From assembly GCA_963855995.1 (NCBI GenBank), contig OY979718.1:48705559-48769558 (forward strand): a DNA stretch of 64,000 bases. The letters are read 5' to 3'. Positions 1 through 12,700 of the stretch are shown in pieces. The first letter of the stretch is position 1, and each line of letters starts with the position of its first letter. The DNA comes from Muricea muricata (lineage: Eukaryota > Cnidaria > Anthozoa > Malacalcyonacea > Plexauridae). The notes below the pieces were generated by a model. The model was given only the letters and a program-made list of their open reading frames with translations. It was not told the DNA's origin and ran no database searches. Both the position numbers and the translations under genes were made by a program.

Positions 1-1735
1 GTAAGGTTTCTCGTGCATGAAGAAACCGTATTTGATTCTATCTATAGATATACAACTACATAATAACGACTTATAATTGCTGGGGAAGTGGTAGGATAAA
101 TGTAATTACAAATTACGTTTCCACCCATATTACATAACATTTTTAGCAGAAAAAATATAAATTAGGAAGAAAGTTTCCTCGTCAAATTTTTCACATCATA
201 ATTCGCACAACATATTTTAATCAGGAAAAAAATCTGTTTATTTGAAATGTCTGCTGGTTCGTTGTAGGAAAAACTCTGCAATAATTGGAGAATATATTAC
301 TTTTATATCATTACACCAAACACATCTGCACTCAACTTGCAAGTTTCTATTTGATGCAAACTCTCCTGTACATATTTTGATATTATCAACTGAAAAGAGT
401 CGTTCACTAAATGGCTTTCCTCGAATTTTATTCTCTACACATTTCAAAAAGTGACAAAAGTCAGTAATTTTATGGATTACACTATGAGATTAGAATGCGT
501 AAATAAATTTGCATTTCACAAACTTCACTGTGTTCCTTGTCAAGGAAATTGCTATTTCCTTATCTTTCCATACCATAGATGGAAAGTACATCAGTCTGTA
601 AACCCATAGATTATAGCACATTGAATATGTAGTTCTCAAACATTACCATATTCCTCCGGACGAAATATGCCGTTCTCTTATCTTTTCATTGCATAGATGG
701 AAAACACATCTCTTTAACAAATAGCTAGAAAACATTTTGCCGTTGTCTGTTCAGTTATAGATACACGGTATGACCTCATAATGTGGTAAGAACAAAAAAG
801 TGGCCCACGAGCCGCCTAGGCGAGTGAGTAGCTGATGTTCTTACAACATTATGACGTCTACCGTGTACCTGTAGCTGAAGAGATAACGGCAAAATGTTAT
901 ATATTTGTTTTATATAATAAAAATGATAAAAATTTTGGCAAAAAACGCTTTGTAGTACGACGAAAAGACTTTAGCACGCCATTTGACGTGATCATGATCT
1001 ATACAAAACAAAGCACGCCATTGGTTGTCGATACTTCTAAAATTGCTGTAATATGTTGGCTACTTGGCTTGTCGCTGAAATGGCGTCAGCGTGCGTCTGT
1101 CCTCTAATAGATCACAGTACTCGACCAATGAAAATCCAGAATGAACTCTGATTATTATATAAAATACGATACAGCAGGCTTTCAGCGCCGTCTTGCTGAG
1201 CCGGACACGAAAACCAGGAAAACCCTTTGGGAAAAATTCTGGAACGTGTTCTCAGTCCCATGCTACAGCGACGCTTCTGGAGATTATAAAGCGAAAACGT
1301 ACTCCATTTCAAATTTGTTCCCAAACTGAATCTGTATTCTATTAAAGCTATGACCGCATCTGAAAACACGCACACACAAAACGAACGTGTGTACTGAAGA
1401 GGAACTAGCGTAGATAATCTATATGTTCCTAAATCTCTTGTGTTATATACTAGCTCCTTTGCTAAACACCCGGATATACACGTGACATTCACGTGCCCCC
1501 AAAACATTCATTTCTGTCTGCCTCATTTGTATTTGTCTTACAGAAATTGAATTTTATCTTCGTGCTCCGAAAGGATTATGGTTATCTAATAATAATTATG
1601 CAAATGAATGATGTCAACATTTTCCGTGCGCGATTTGTTGATTAAAGAAGACATGCATCGATCTTTTTTTTAACGGAAACTTGCCCCTCCTCATTTTGGT
1701 TCAAAAATGAATAAGACCAAGGATAGACTTGTGAT
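1..1735. other. Intergenic, no gene seen
   Basis: No ORF here has coding character beyond chance. The stretch holds a hairpin at 762-867 (listed separately) and two loosely similar passages near 560-600 and 670-705, each reading roughly 'cttatctttcca..catagatggaaa', which look like diverged copies of one repeat. I see no recognisable protein domain on either strand. Confidence 0.6.
762..867. repeat. Imperfect hairpin, ~31-bp arms
   Basis: Positions 762-793 (starting tacacggtatgacc) are the near reverse complement of 837-867 (ending gacgtctaccgtgta), with a 43-base loop. The shape suits a short fold-back MITE remnant. No target-site duplication was found. Confidence 0.6.
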
Positions 1736-2203
1736 CAGTGTTCAGCAAAGTACTTAAAATTTTTACTTAAGTAAAAGTGAAAAGTAACACCTCAATTTTT
1801 ACATAAGTAGAAGTAATAAAAGTACTGTCTGAAAATTTTACTTAAGTAAACGTAAAACTATTGCCTGAAAATTTTACTGAAGTAAAAGTAAAAGTATTGC
1901 CTGAAAATTTTACTAAAGTAGAAGAAAAGTATTAGAAAAATATACTTAAGTAAAAGTACTACTGTAATAGAATATAAGTTTGCAAACCATTTCATTTGAT
2001 ACTTACTACTTTTTTATACTTGCTTATTTTGCCAAAATATAACAAAAGTAACGAAGTAAAAAAGTAAATATTTACCAAAAATCGTACTTCGTTACAAGTA
2101 AAAAGTACTTCACAAAAAAATACTTCGTTTCAAGTAAATACTGATTTTTTTAATTGAGTAAAGTAACGAAGTAAATTTACTTCGTTACTGCAGGCTAACA
2201 CTG
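1736..2203. mobile_element. hAT-type MITE, 468 bp
   Basis: The element starts cagtgttcagc and ends gctaacactg, so both ends read CAGTGTT inward. It is flanked by cttgtgat (1728-1735) and tttgtgat (2204-2211), an 8-bp target duplication with one mismatch, the size typical of hAT transposons. The interior is a low-complexity series of 'acttaagtaaaagta' and 'cttcgttac' motifs forming an imperfect palindrome. It has no coding capacity. Non-autonomous hAT elements with similar 'aagtaacg' interiors are widespread in animals. Confidence 0.8.
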
Positions 2204-3753
2204 TTTGTGATTGCATTCAAAATAAACTACGAAACATATAAATATCCGGAATATCTATTGAGTTAGAGCGTATTGCAGGGGGAAGGGTCACAAAAACTGT
2301 TTTCCTCGCTCCCGAAATTTTTCATTACTTTGGGGTGTGGCCCTTTAGCCACTATTTCCATACATCATCATTCGTGAGAAGCTTTAGTAAAAATTTCATA
2401 TTTTGATTGACAAAAGGTATTCATTAGTCTGTATATACTCTAATTAGCGGAGCAGAATCAGAATAATTCGTGATCAAATGGGAAAATACCTAGCAAATAT
2501 AATGGGGATATGTCAACAATTAGCATTTCAGTTTATTTAATTATTCATGTGCAAGTATGGCGTGATGAATTTTTAATTTTTGCCTTGCGTTAAGTTATTT
2601 TAGAAGCTTTCTTTGACTTTGTTCTGTTGGTTATTCTGAGGATTTCTTTGAGTTTTTTATCAGGAGTAAAGATTACCTTTCTCTCCCATATATTGTTTAA
2701 AAAAGTTCGATTAGACTACAACGCATTGCGATATGCTCAAAATTTAGATGGCATCGCTATTGACGAAACACGGTAATTGCCAATTCATCAGTTTGAATGT
2801 CACTTAGCAAATGTCCAGCTATAATCGCTATCTGATCATTTTTACCTAAACAAGACGCCTGCTAAGGCGTTCACCCCGCCTGATAAAACGAAAATGGGCA
2901 CAAGGCTGTAACTAGAGCGTTCATTGGGGGTTGGGTATATTCAGTTATTTCTGTTCTGCCCAACGAACTCCTTTTTAAATCAGTTATTATTAGGGTACCT
3001 TAGTAAAAAAATAAGAAAAAAACAGAAACGGGGCGAATTTAAAACTCCGCCTCGCCTGCGACAGGCGGAGTAATTACTTAAAATTATTACCTAAATGAGA
3101 AATTGATCTATACTCTTTACACTCAGGATTAAAAAATTCACCACAATTTTAAAATTCGAATCATATCACCAAACATTCCGTAAGTAAACAACCCCTCAAA
3201 ATCATTATATTGTATTTAAAAACATGTATCTGCTTGCATGTGTACGAAGGTTCATTTCTGAATTAATAAATCCTTTACCACAAGCGACGTAAGAAATTTT
3301 TGCGAAGTCATTAAATGCTTAAAATGTACTTCAAGTACTTAATAAGATGCTATGCTTTTAGTAAAATATTTTTGTGACGCAAGTTATTCTTTAAGTGGGG
3401 GAACTTGATTGTATGTCAAACATATACAACAATTTGAATCTTCCCAGGATACCGTTGTCTTTGTATCATTGAGAACAGTATAATCACGAGTAATTTAACT
3501 TCAAAATACTATACACATAAGACTATGAGACCTGAGTGTCGCCATTGTTTGGAGAATGTTGTCAGTAACTAAACATTAAATTGAAAGAATTATCAAATGT
3601 ACAAAGTATTTCTCTCAAAGGTATAAACGGCAAAAAATTAAACGAGGAGATCCGCAATCAATTAACTAATTAATTCAAATTGACCAATATGGTATGTGGT
3701 AATTGGAATGTGGTAATTGTGTCTCAATCCTGGTAGTATAAGCAAGCTATATA
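2204..3753. other. Intergenic, no gene seen
   Basis: This is AT-rich and lacks coding signal. A GC-rich hairpin lies near 3043-3068 (ctccgcct..aggcggag). A short motif near 2863-2890 (acaagacgcct..aggcgttcac) recurs inverted near 37104-37130, suggesting a shared dispersed repeat. Confidence 0.5.
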
Positions 3754-3771
3754 CATATATATATTATATAT

Positions 3772-3847
<76 letters not shown>
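3754..3847. repeat. (TA)n microsatellite
   Basis: About 90 bp of TA dinucleotides with a few interruptions at the left end. Confidence 0.95.
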
Positions 3848-3850
<3 letters not shown>

Positions 3851-5747
3851 TATATTCCACATTATACTTCTCGACTGTAGAAATGCATAGTGCATGCAGT
3901 TAGCGAAGTAGGGTTGGTTCCACTTATAGGTCTTATATGAAGACTCTTTTGTGCGTATGTGTAAATGATCATCTTAAGTTTTGTCTTCTTGTACGTACTT
4001 TAGCGTGGGCGAGACGATTGTTGATTCAAGGTGGCAGAATGCCCTATGGCTAATCTTAGTTGATGCCGCGGAAGTTAAACATGCAAAGACCAAGTATTAT
4101 TACCAGGAATTGAAAACGAGTTCGCTGGAAGTGAACACTTCTTATCGTGCTATTATCTTGTTTGTTTCGCAAACCTTGTGTTTATAAAGCTGATATATAG
4201 GCAATATCTTGTAGAATATATACGCTTCGGAGTTGAAGGTAGGTTGAACTTTGTACATTCCGTTATCACGCGATATATATGCATATATTTAGAAACACGA
4301 TTGGAGACTTTTGCAATAGTAACTATATTTTAACCTCAGGATGTTACATTGCAATGGAAATGGTGTTTTCTGATTATTATTTAAAGCCATGGTTTATTTC
4401 ATTAATACAACTGTATTTTATGGTAGTTGTTTTGAAGTTATTTGATGGGAACTGTATATGTTTGCTGCACAAGTTTCAGAAAGTTAATCGGTATGCCTGC
4501 ACCCATGCCGCGGCAATGACTACGGAATGTCAAGTATTTAATCTACTTTTTTGCCACAAATAGCCCATCAACGTTGACACAAGCTTTATGGGTTATAAAA
4601 TGAAAAAGAAATTTCAAATATTGAAGAAGAAAAGTCGCAGCTTCCAAGATATCTTCATATATCGTCAACATATAAGGTAGGCTTGATCAATGCAAGACGC
4701 GTTCGTGTTTACTTTAGGCTTACCATAAATCATATACTGCCGTGCCTACGCAATCCAGCACGTAGATAAATACTATTTCTCGCTAATATAAGACATTTGA
4801 CACTTGTGGCAACCAATCATTGAAACTGTACCTGCATGCAGTTATGTTACTTTACTGCAAAGTACGACGGAATTGAGGAAAACAACAGTACATGGTACAT
4901 GTAAAAAGGAATATGCAGCTTGATCACCATGCATTCAGTCAGTGCATGGTTATATATTGGCGTAATTTGGTACATTTGGTTGTGGTGTGGATGTAAAATC
5001 AAAATATATAGTTCAAACCACACCTTATTAGACCCATAGTTACATATGGTTGAGTGTATGATGTGTACATGTAGACCATGCTTTTCTTCGTGAGATTTTC
5101 CACCGCATCAGTTGAGTTATTGATAAGCCTGTAGAATGGTCGTAATTATGATGAATCTTTTTTAATGCAATATTAAAGCATAGATAATCACGCTACATTG
5201 CGTACGTTACCTATATTTTTAGTGTTATGTTAGACATAATTATATTCGGTTGCACGCTTGAGTCGCAGTAAAGGTAAAAAATGTGTCTAGAGTATGGAAC
5301 AGACATATCCCCAGTTGCACATGTAATTGACTGAGCGTACGGAGATAATTTAATTTATTTTAATAGTTCAAATTTAGTCCAAAAGCGATTTATTACAGTC
5401 TGGATAAAAATGTTAGCGTAATTGTCAAAGACAAAGGACTATAAATGTAAAACCTGCCAACATCCTGCTCGTTCTCTTATGCATGCAACAACTCAACACG
5501 AATAAAAGTCAGAACCCATGTTAGCAGGTGCATTTAGCTATTAATTTCTTCTCTGTGGATATGTATACCGATCCTGTATTCACCATGCGCAATTAGTGAA
5601 CATTAAAATTAATTCGTGTTGTTTTCTTTGACATACCGGAGTAAGAAGCGATCGATTTGAAGTGGCAGAAAATATGCATACATGCAATTAAAATATATAC
5701 TGGCATCCATGAAAGCATATCAGTGGATGTATGAATATATCAATTAT

Positions 5748-5750
<3 letters not shown>
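3848..5750. other. Intergenic, no gene seen
   Basis: Short ORFs here (for example 3981-4187 and 4279-4563 on the plus strand) have no recognisable domain and no convincing splice context. I see only AT-rich unique sequence. Confidence 0.5.

Positions 5751-5838
<88 letters not shown>
5751..5838. repeat. (TA)n microsatellite
   Basis: About 85 bp of uninterrupted TA repeat on the left side of the fold-back at 5886-6102. Translated tyrosine/isoleucine ORFs across it are artefacts. Confidence 0.95.
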
Positions 5839-5844
<6 letters not shown>

Positions 5845-5885
5845 GCAACAAATATACTCCCTCTGCTCGACAGACTAAACATTAA

Positions 5886-6242
<357 letters not shown>

Positions 6243-6294
6243 GTCAAACATGGAATATTCAACAAAAAATTGGATTTTTAAGCAATTTTTTTAA

Positions 6295-8958
6295 AGTGCA
6301 CCTAACCCCAAATTTTTTTTCAATGAAATCTGAAAGTTTGTGATTTTAGAAGATTTTTGGCGAAAAAAAAACTGAATTTAGATAAATTTTGTAGTTGTAA
6401 GCCTTTGTTAAATATCGGAATTTAATTTAAAATTGCCGCCATTTTGGTTTACAACCGCGCATCTATTGTAGCAGTCTGGTGGCTAATGTGTGACGTAAAT
6501 TCCGGACATCAACAAAAGCTTTCCTGTAGTATTTACATATAGCGCGAAGAAATGATGCCTGAAATGTGTGTCATATACGGTTCTAATACCACTAGAAATG
6601 TTAAAGAAGGAATTTACATCCATGCTATCCCTTATCTCGATGAAAAGAAAGAAATAATGGGCAGAATTTGTTCGTGGAACGCGCGAATTGGAAACCTGCG
6701 GGCCGGTCACTCCGGTCAGTTTTTATTCAAGGCTTTTCGTATTGTTACGGGGATTTCCAAGAGAAAGATCTTGCAAATCGATAGCTAAAAAGAGATTAGA
6801 TAGAAATCTCGGTATTCCCCACAGTTTATCCAACATCGATCGAAGAACGACAGCCTTCGCCCTTTGGCGAAGAATCGATACATAAAGATTATAGAATGGT
6901 AATGTAATTGGACACTTTGACGAATCAATGTAACCCCCTATTTCCATAGTCCTACTGGGACTATGTGGAGCTTAACCAGGGCACAGAATAGAAATTAACA
7001 GAAAGGCCACTCGAGTCGGAACCTTTGAAGTTTGTGTCTCCACGCATGTCTCATTACGCATGTTCATTATGCTGGTTCTGGCCAGTCAATTGCCTTTTCT
7101 GGCCAATAGGAACGCTGAACTGGCCGTTCCGCCATTATTCTGGCCAGATAAGTGCATAAAAATAGGGAGACATGTTGCAGTGCTGAGTGGCCCTACTGTT
7201 TATACCCTATACTGTGACCAGGGATTAGCAAATTCTTTGCCCTTTTATTAGTGACTTAACTAATTTGCAAATCAAATTACATTGAGGTTTACATTGAACA
7301 GTGGGTATCTGGTGGATACTTGTGTACATATTTGCCCCATTCTTGCAGATGTTCACCCCCAGTCCTATTCAAGTTGGCCACAACATGGATTTACGGTGCT
7401 TTCGTGGACAACAAGGGTTTGCTTTATGTTTGGGGTTATGATCAAGGTTTCGATTAGCACAATACTCTAAATTACTCTATTACAACAATCTAAAAACAGC
7501 AACTTACTGGTTGGTTTCTCCAAACTCACTAGCAAGTTGCCCCAAAACATACTATGAACTTTTTGACTTATTCAATTAATTGAAATTATAAGGTCAACTT
7601 ACTTCTAACATCATCAAAACCATATACTATTTGGGTATGTATTGCTTAGGAATATATATTTGAACACACATTGACATTGTTGGTTTTGTAAATATTGATT
7701 ATGAATAAGAGAACATGCATTGACATTAAGAAATTAATGCTAAATTGCTGATGTAAAATTAACAATAATTTTAGATATTCCTACACTGAGTTATCCCACA
7801 CCAGACCAAGCTAAAATATTTTGGTATTAGCTTTGTTATGGCTATTGTTGTCAGCTTGGTCAAGTATTGGAATATCCGTATAGGAACATACTACAGATAA
7901 TGACATTGTTAGTAAATGTTTTGCAAATTCAAATAATTTAAATGTTACAATAATCATGCAGCACAGTTAAAATAAAAGTCAGCTTTTATGATCATCCATT
8001 CCCAGTTCTGCATATTTTTCGTCTTTATTTACTGCCAATACTGGAAATTGCTTCCTGGTTTTGCTGTATACGCACAGGCAGGCATAAACACTTGGTATAA
8101 CACATTTTGCAGATATCTATAAGACATAGCACTGTAAATCTGTGATACTACCAGAAGGCAAAAACTAAGTAACTTGTCATCATCAGTACGATTATAGAAG
8201 AAAATGTTTGTCAGCAAAGCGACAGTAGGGCCGGGAAAGTCTGCAATCAAGCCTATGCTCATATTTAGTAGCTCTATCTCACATTTAAGCAACATACCCC
8301 AATTCAATCATGTAGTTAATACTATTGTTTTATACTTTATTATTAATAAAATAGTAAAAATACCCTTCTGTGATTCGCGCGATACCCATAATAACTGGTA
8401 TATACAGACACAAAATATATTTCAATATATCCATACCATTCACTTATTTCTACAACTTCGTTAAGTCGGTCATTTATTTATATCATTTCTCAGCATCGGT
8501 GACTCAATTACCATATATAGCGCTTCCTCTGTCGACTGACGAGTAGGCTTCGCTTTGCGTAGACACATTCGGATGAGAGTTGAACTTTTCTCTCGTAATC
8601 CGAATACTTTCTCACATCTGCACCATACGAATGGTTAAATGACTCGTATTCGGAAGAACTTGAAGATATTTGCCACTTTTCCCGAAAAAAAACACGTTTC
8701 CTTGTCCTGGATGTCTCAACACTTCGACATTCTATACTGTTTACATTACACCCTAATAGATACACTGTCCGGAATTTTACGTCACAGACCGAACTCTCCC
8801 CAATTTCCTATGGCGCGGCCGTGAACCAAAACAGGTAAGGTTTCAGCGTCGCTTGCGGGCAGAGAATTTATCAAATTTGAAAAATGTTTTCGCCAAAAAT
8901 CATCTAAAATCATAATATTTCAGATTTCATTAAAAATAATTTTGGGGTTAGGTGCACT
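6295..8958. mobile_element. Kolobok-like DNA transposon remnant, TTAA-flanked
   Basis: Both ends read agtgcacctaaccccaaa inward, and each is directly flanked by TTAA (6291-6294 and 8959-8962), the duplication used by Kolobok and piggyBac elements. The inverted similarity runs ~200 bp inward, to about 6505 on the left and 8768 on the right, including 'gtgacgtaaa.ttccgga' on both sides. Just inside the left end lies a THAP-like coding start (6552), which favours Kolobok over piggyBac. Between 6950 and 8500 I find no intact transposase, so the element is decayed or internally deleted. Confidence 0.75.
6552..6885 (+). pseudogene. Decayed THAP-like N-terminus of the Kolobok-like element
   Basis: The ORF opens with two Met codons, then MPEMCVIYGS, matching the start of THAP zinc-finger domains (M-P-x-x-C-x(2-4)-C), but the second cysteine is a serine here. 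A following 'IHAIPYLDEKKE' fits the conserved proline/hydrophobic strand. Similarity is lost after ~45 residues, and a second frame (from about 6690) stays open to 6885, suggesting a frameshift. THAP domains bind DNA at transposon ends. The assignment rests on position and the short motif, so it is tentative. Confidence 0.4.
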
Positions 8959-9492
8959 TTAAAAGAAATCTCTATAGGAAGATTATTGTTTCGCTACTCG
9001 GCGTACTTGCTATCTATCGAGGAATAGATAGCGAGTAGAGTAACCAATCAAATTACAGCATTTGCAATAGTATACTAGTATGATTTTACTAAAGATATAT
9101 ATAGCTTCAGCCCTATCATGTCTCCCTGAATTCTACTAAAACTAGCCCCTCAGTAAAAGAATAATTATTCAGCACACTTCGCATTCACTCGTTATTGTAC
9201 CCACAGCAACACGCCCCGGCGGATGTGCGTCATCTCTTTTAATCGTTTTCAAATAACATCTTTTTTCAAAATACATCCTGTGCGTGAAATGATGACATCA
9301 TTATCATGACGACATGTGAATTAATACGATGTAAATTGTCGCATGCATGATAAATTCCGTGTAATATTGAGAAAACATAACTGCAGATTATAAATAATTG
9401 CATACCAAATCAATAGGGGTATCATATTAAACATCTACAAATTTAATGCGTTTAACAAGGTAAAAAAAGGACAAAGATCATCTCAGTTAATT
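8959..9492. promoter_or_regulatory. Upstream region of GRAMD1-like gene
   Basis: This ~530-bp stretch lies between the Kolobok-like element and the first coding exon. It holds a small hairpin at ~9008-9033 (gctatctat..atagatagc). No clear TATA box or initiator can be assigned. It must contain the 5' UTR and probably the promoter of the isoform starting at 9493. Confidence 0.35.
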
Positions 9493-9722
9493 ATGTCTAC
9501 TGAAGCAGTGGCGCCGAAAATAAATCCTACCACTAGTACGTTTGATGGCCGAAAGAAAGCTAAATCCTTACCTACTGTGGTATATCGCATGAACTCTAGT
9601 GGTTCTGCGAGCTTTAACTTAGATGATGAGGAACTTGTCAATGGCGAACACGTTTTAAACACGAGTGAATCGGATCCGGAAAATTCGCCGTCTACCGATT
9701 CCCTGGAAATTGACTTAAACTG
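9493..9722 (+). CDS. GRAMD1-like alternative first exon a
   Basis: This exon begins ATG at 9493 and reads 76 codons plus two bases into the donor ctg|gtaagc. It encodes a Ser/Asp/Glu-rich, presumably disordered N-terminus (MSTEAVAPK..., ending ...SLEIDLN). It ends in phase 2, the same phase as exon b at 14082-14275, so either can join the exon at 16309. The two are therefore likely alternative promoters/first exons. Confidence 0.75.
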
Positions 9723-12700
9723 GTAAGCGTATAAATCGCCAGTTATATATGACAGTGTGTCATATTCCTGTGACGTGTTGCTTGGCTAAATTGTACACGA
9801 AATGAATTTACATGCTTTTTCTGAGTTGCTGTAATCAGATATAAATTAGAAAATAACTCTAGTTTCTTACTCTTAGTGTGTTATTATTGTGATCTTATCT
9901 GTCAGGAAAGGGCATAGCTTGCATGAATGTACCTTAAAGGCAATAGCAATGCTGCAATAGCAATGCGTGTGAGCCGGCAATATATTTAAAACAGCTACCC
10001 AGCAAGCACTGGTTTGTTGACTTTGTTCATTGTAAACAAACTAAAACCAAAAGGTTTTGTCCTCATCTTGTCTTAACGTGTCAACTATACTTTTATAGAT
10101 TTAATGCCCCAATGGCCCAAACCGGCTTTTGTATATATTATAACCACATGCAATTGTGCAACAAACATTCAAAAATAGTATGTATAATGACGTACTAAAC
10201 TTGCAATGCATTTAAAGCGGCTTTGAATAAACGGAACAGCAGGCTCGGAACTTATTGCTCTATCTAGAAGCATAACGAAGTTCCATGTTGAAGTATAGCA
10301 AAGTATGTTCGGATACTGATGTAGTAAGTTTGCGTACTAACTTATACTGCTACGTAGTCATAGAATATGTAGTATGTAACCATTGGGTGATACAACATAA
10401 CATACCTGTTAATTAAGATATTGTTATCACTTATTTACTGGTGCCAAGAGAAACAGGGACCGCGGAGGAGGGGGGCCCGGGGGCCTTCCCCCCCCGTAAT
10501 TTCCCTGTGATTGATTGAATGGCGGTTAATTATAACCAGTGCTACTTGACGTTTGTCCAATTAGTAGCGTTACAGCTCAGGTCAAGAGCACCTCATTAAC
10601 ATTTTGGCTGTGATTTTGGGAAAACGCACTCTGAAATCCAGCAAAAGGAAGCAAAAGGATTAGCGTCGAAGTAACATACATATATTTTTTCCAATATTTA
10701 CTAATAAAGAACGAAAAAACCCCAACAATAAACATGAACACGTCGCAACCGCAAGACAGTTTAAGAAAAAAATTTAAAAAATTAACAAAAACGGAAAAAA
10801 AATTGAAAAAGAACGAAGCAGGAATGGGGACTCGGTTGTTGCCCCTGCCCCCTCCCCGCCCCTGGGAAGCTAAGCATTCGGCTCCCTCAATCCAAAAATT
10901 GCTCCACGGTCCCTGGGAAACAGTGACTTTTGTGACCCCGAGAGCCAGCCTGTTGTTAAACGGGGCGAAGCGAAGCCGAGTTTAACAACAGGCTCGAGGG
11001 GCCACAAAACTCACTGTTTCCCGAGGTTCCAGTAAATACGTGTTTTGTTACATACTTATATTGTTAAAGTATGAATAATTCACCGGTTATTGGAGTCAAC
11101 TTTGAAAATAAAATTAGATATATAATTGGAACGCCGTAAATGTTTGATAAAAAACCAGGAATGGACTTTGGAACTTCGCGGTTAACTTCCGGGTTATTTT
11201 TACTCATCCCTCATGAGCAATGGCTTCAAGCTCAGTGATGTTTTTAGGTTTAGGTGCCGCAACTCCCGTCTTAAGATCCCACCACAGATTGTCGATTAGG
11301 TTTAAATCGGGAGACTGTGATGGCCACTCAAGAACCTTCCAGCCTTTTTGCTCTAACCAAGCCTTTGTAGATTTTGATGTATGTTTGGGGTCATCGAATG
11401 TCCAATCACGTCCAAGCTTCAACTTCTTAACGGACTTGGCGATATTCTTGGCCAGAATATTTTGGTACTTGCTTGAATCCATAATACCTTCAACACGGTG
11501 TAGATTGTCAGTACCCTTAGAAGCAAAACACACCGACATCATCACTGACCCGGTAGACGGGAGGGGTTCTTCTCCCCTGACGCTTTGTTCTCCCTACGCC
11601 AGACATACTGCTATAGTTCATATGACCGAAGAGCTCAAGTTTTGTTTCATCCGTTCATAGAACAATATCCCAAAATTTGTGTGACTTCAATAGATTGGTG
11701 TGAGTAGACTGGAGGCGACTTTTCTTGTGTTCAGCATCGGCGTACGCCTTGGGGTTCTGGCATTGAAGTGTTCTGTGTGTCCTCCTTCAGTCAAGCTTTC
11801 CTTCAGGTTCTTAGCAGTAATTCTTGGGTTCTTGTCCACCTGTCGTCTGAAGAATCTCGCTGTGCCTGATGACAGCTTCTTTCGTCCACGACCATATCGA
11901 GTAGCCACAGTACCAGTGGCCTTGAATTTTCGAATAATGCTCCTTACAGTGCCTTTAGACCCTAGATATTCTCTTGTACCTATTTTCTTTCTTGTGTTAA
12001 GCTACAATCTCCTCTCTAAACTTTTGGAACAACTCTCTTGTTTTCACCATCTTGCCATCAGGGAGCAAGAGGCACGTGAATGAGTTCTGATACAAAGTAA
12101 ACCCATTGGGTGGGCATGAATATTACATAATATTGCAAATATCTCGTAAAGCATTTCTCGTTGTTGAATTTACTTAAGTATATGTGCGTTAGATATACAA
12201 ATTGCAGTACAAATTCTGATTGATTTGTGTGTGTGTGTGTGTGTGGGGGGGGGGGGTAATTTTGCTTAGTTCCATTCTATGGAAACAGTTTTTGCATCAA
12301 CACTCATCATCCTATGGGGGGTTGAATAAAAAAGCAGACAACTTAAGGAAGCACAAAATAAAACAAATTCCGAAAATATTCCTGATATTCAAGAAAAAAC
12401 AAGAAAACGACGGAGTCGATGATATTTCGTCTTTATTCCAGAGACATTGTCAAACCAATAGATTAGATTACAAACAGGCTGTGCTATATATCTACGAAGT
12501 TCAATCTTGGCAAGCTGTAGTTAGCCAATCAGGTGAAGAACATTGAAGGAATGCCTGGGTTGATGAAGCGTTACAAAAATAAGGATAATTGTTTGCTGGC
12601 TTTGAGTACAAAATTTAACTCTGGTATTTTGCGTTTTATGAATAGCGCTTTTAGTATAAGCATGCAACTGATTGAGATTGTTATATTTACATGAAAACAA

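Noticed and set aside
835-1107. 90-residue plus-strand ORF
   Set aside because: No ATG at its start, no domain, and overlap with a hairpin repeat.
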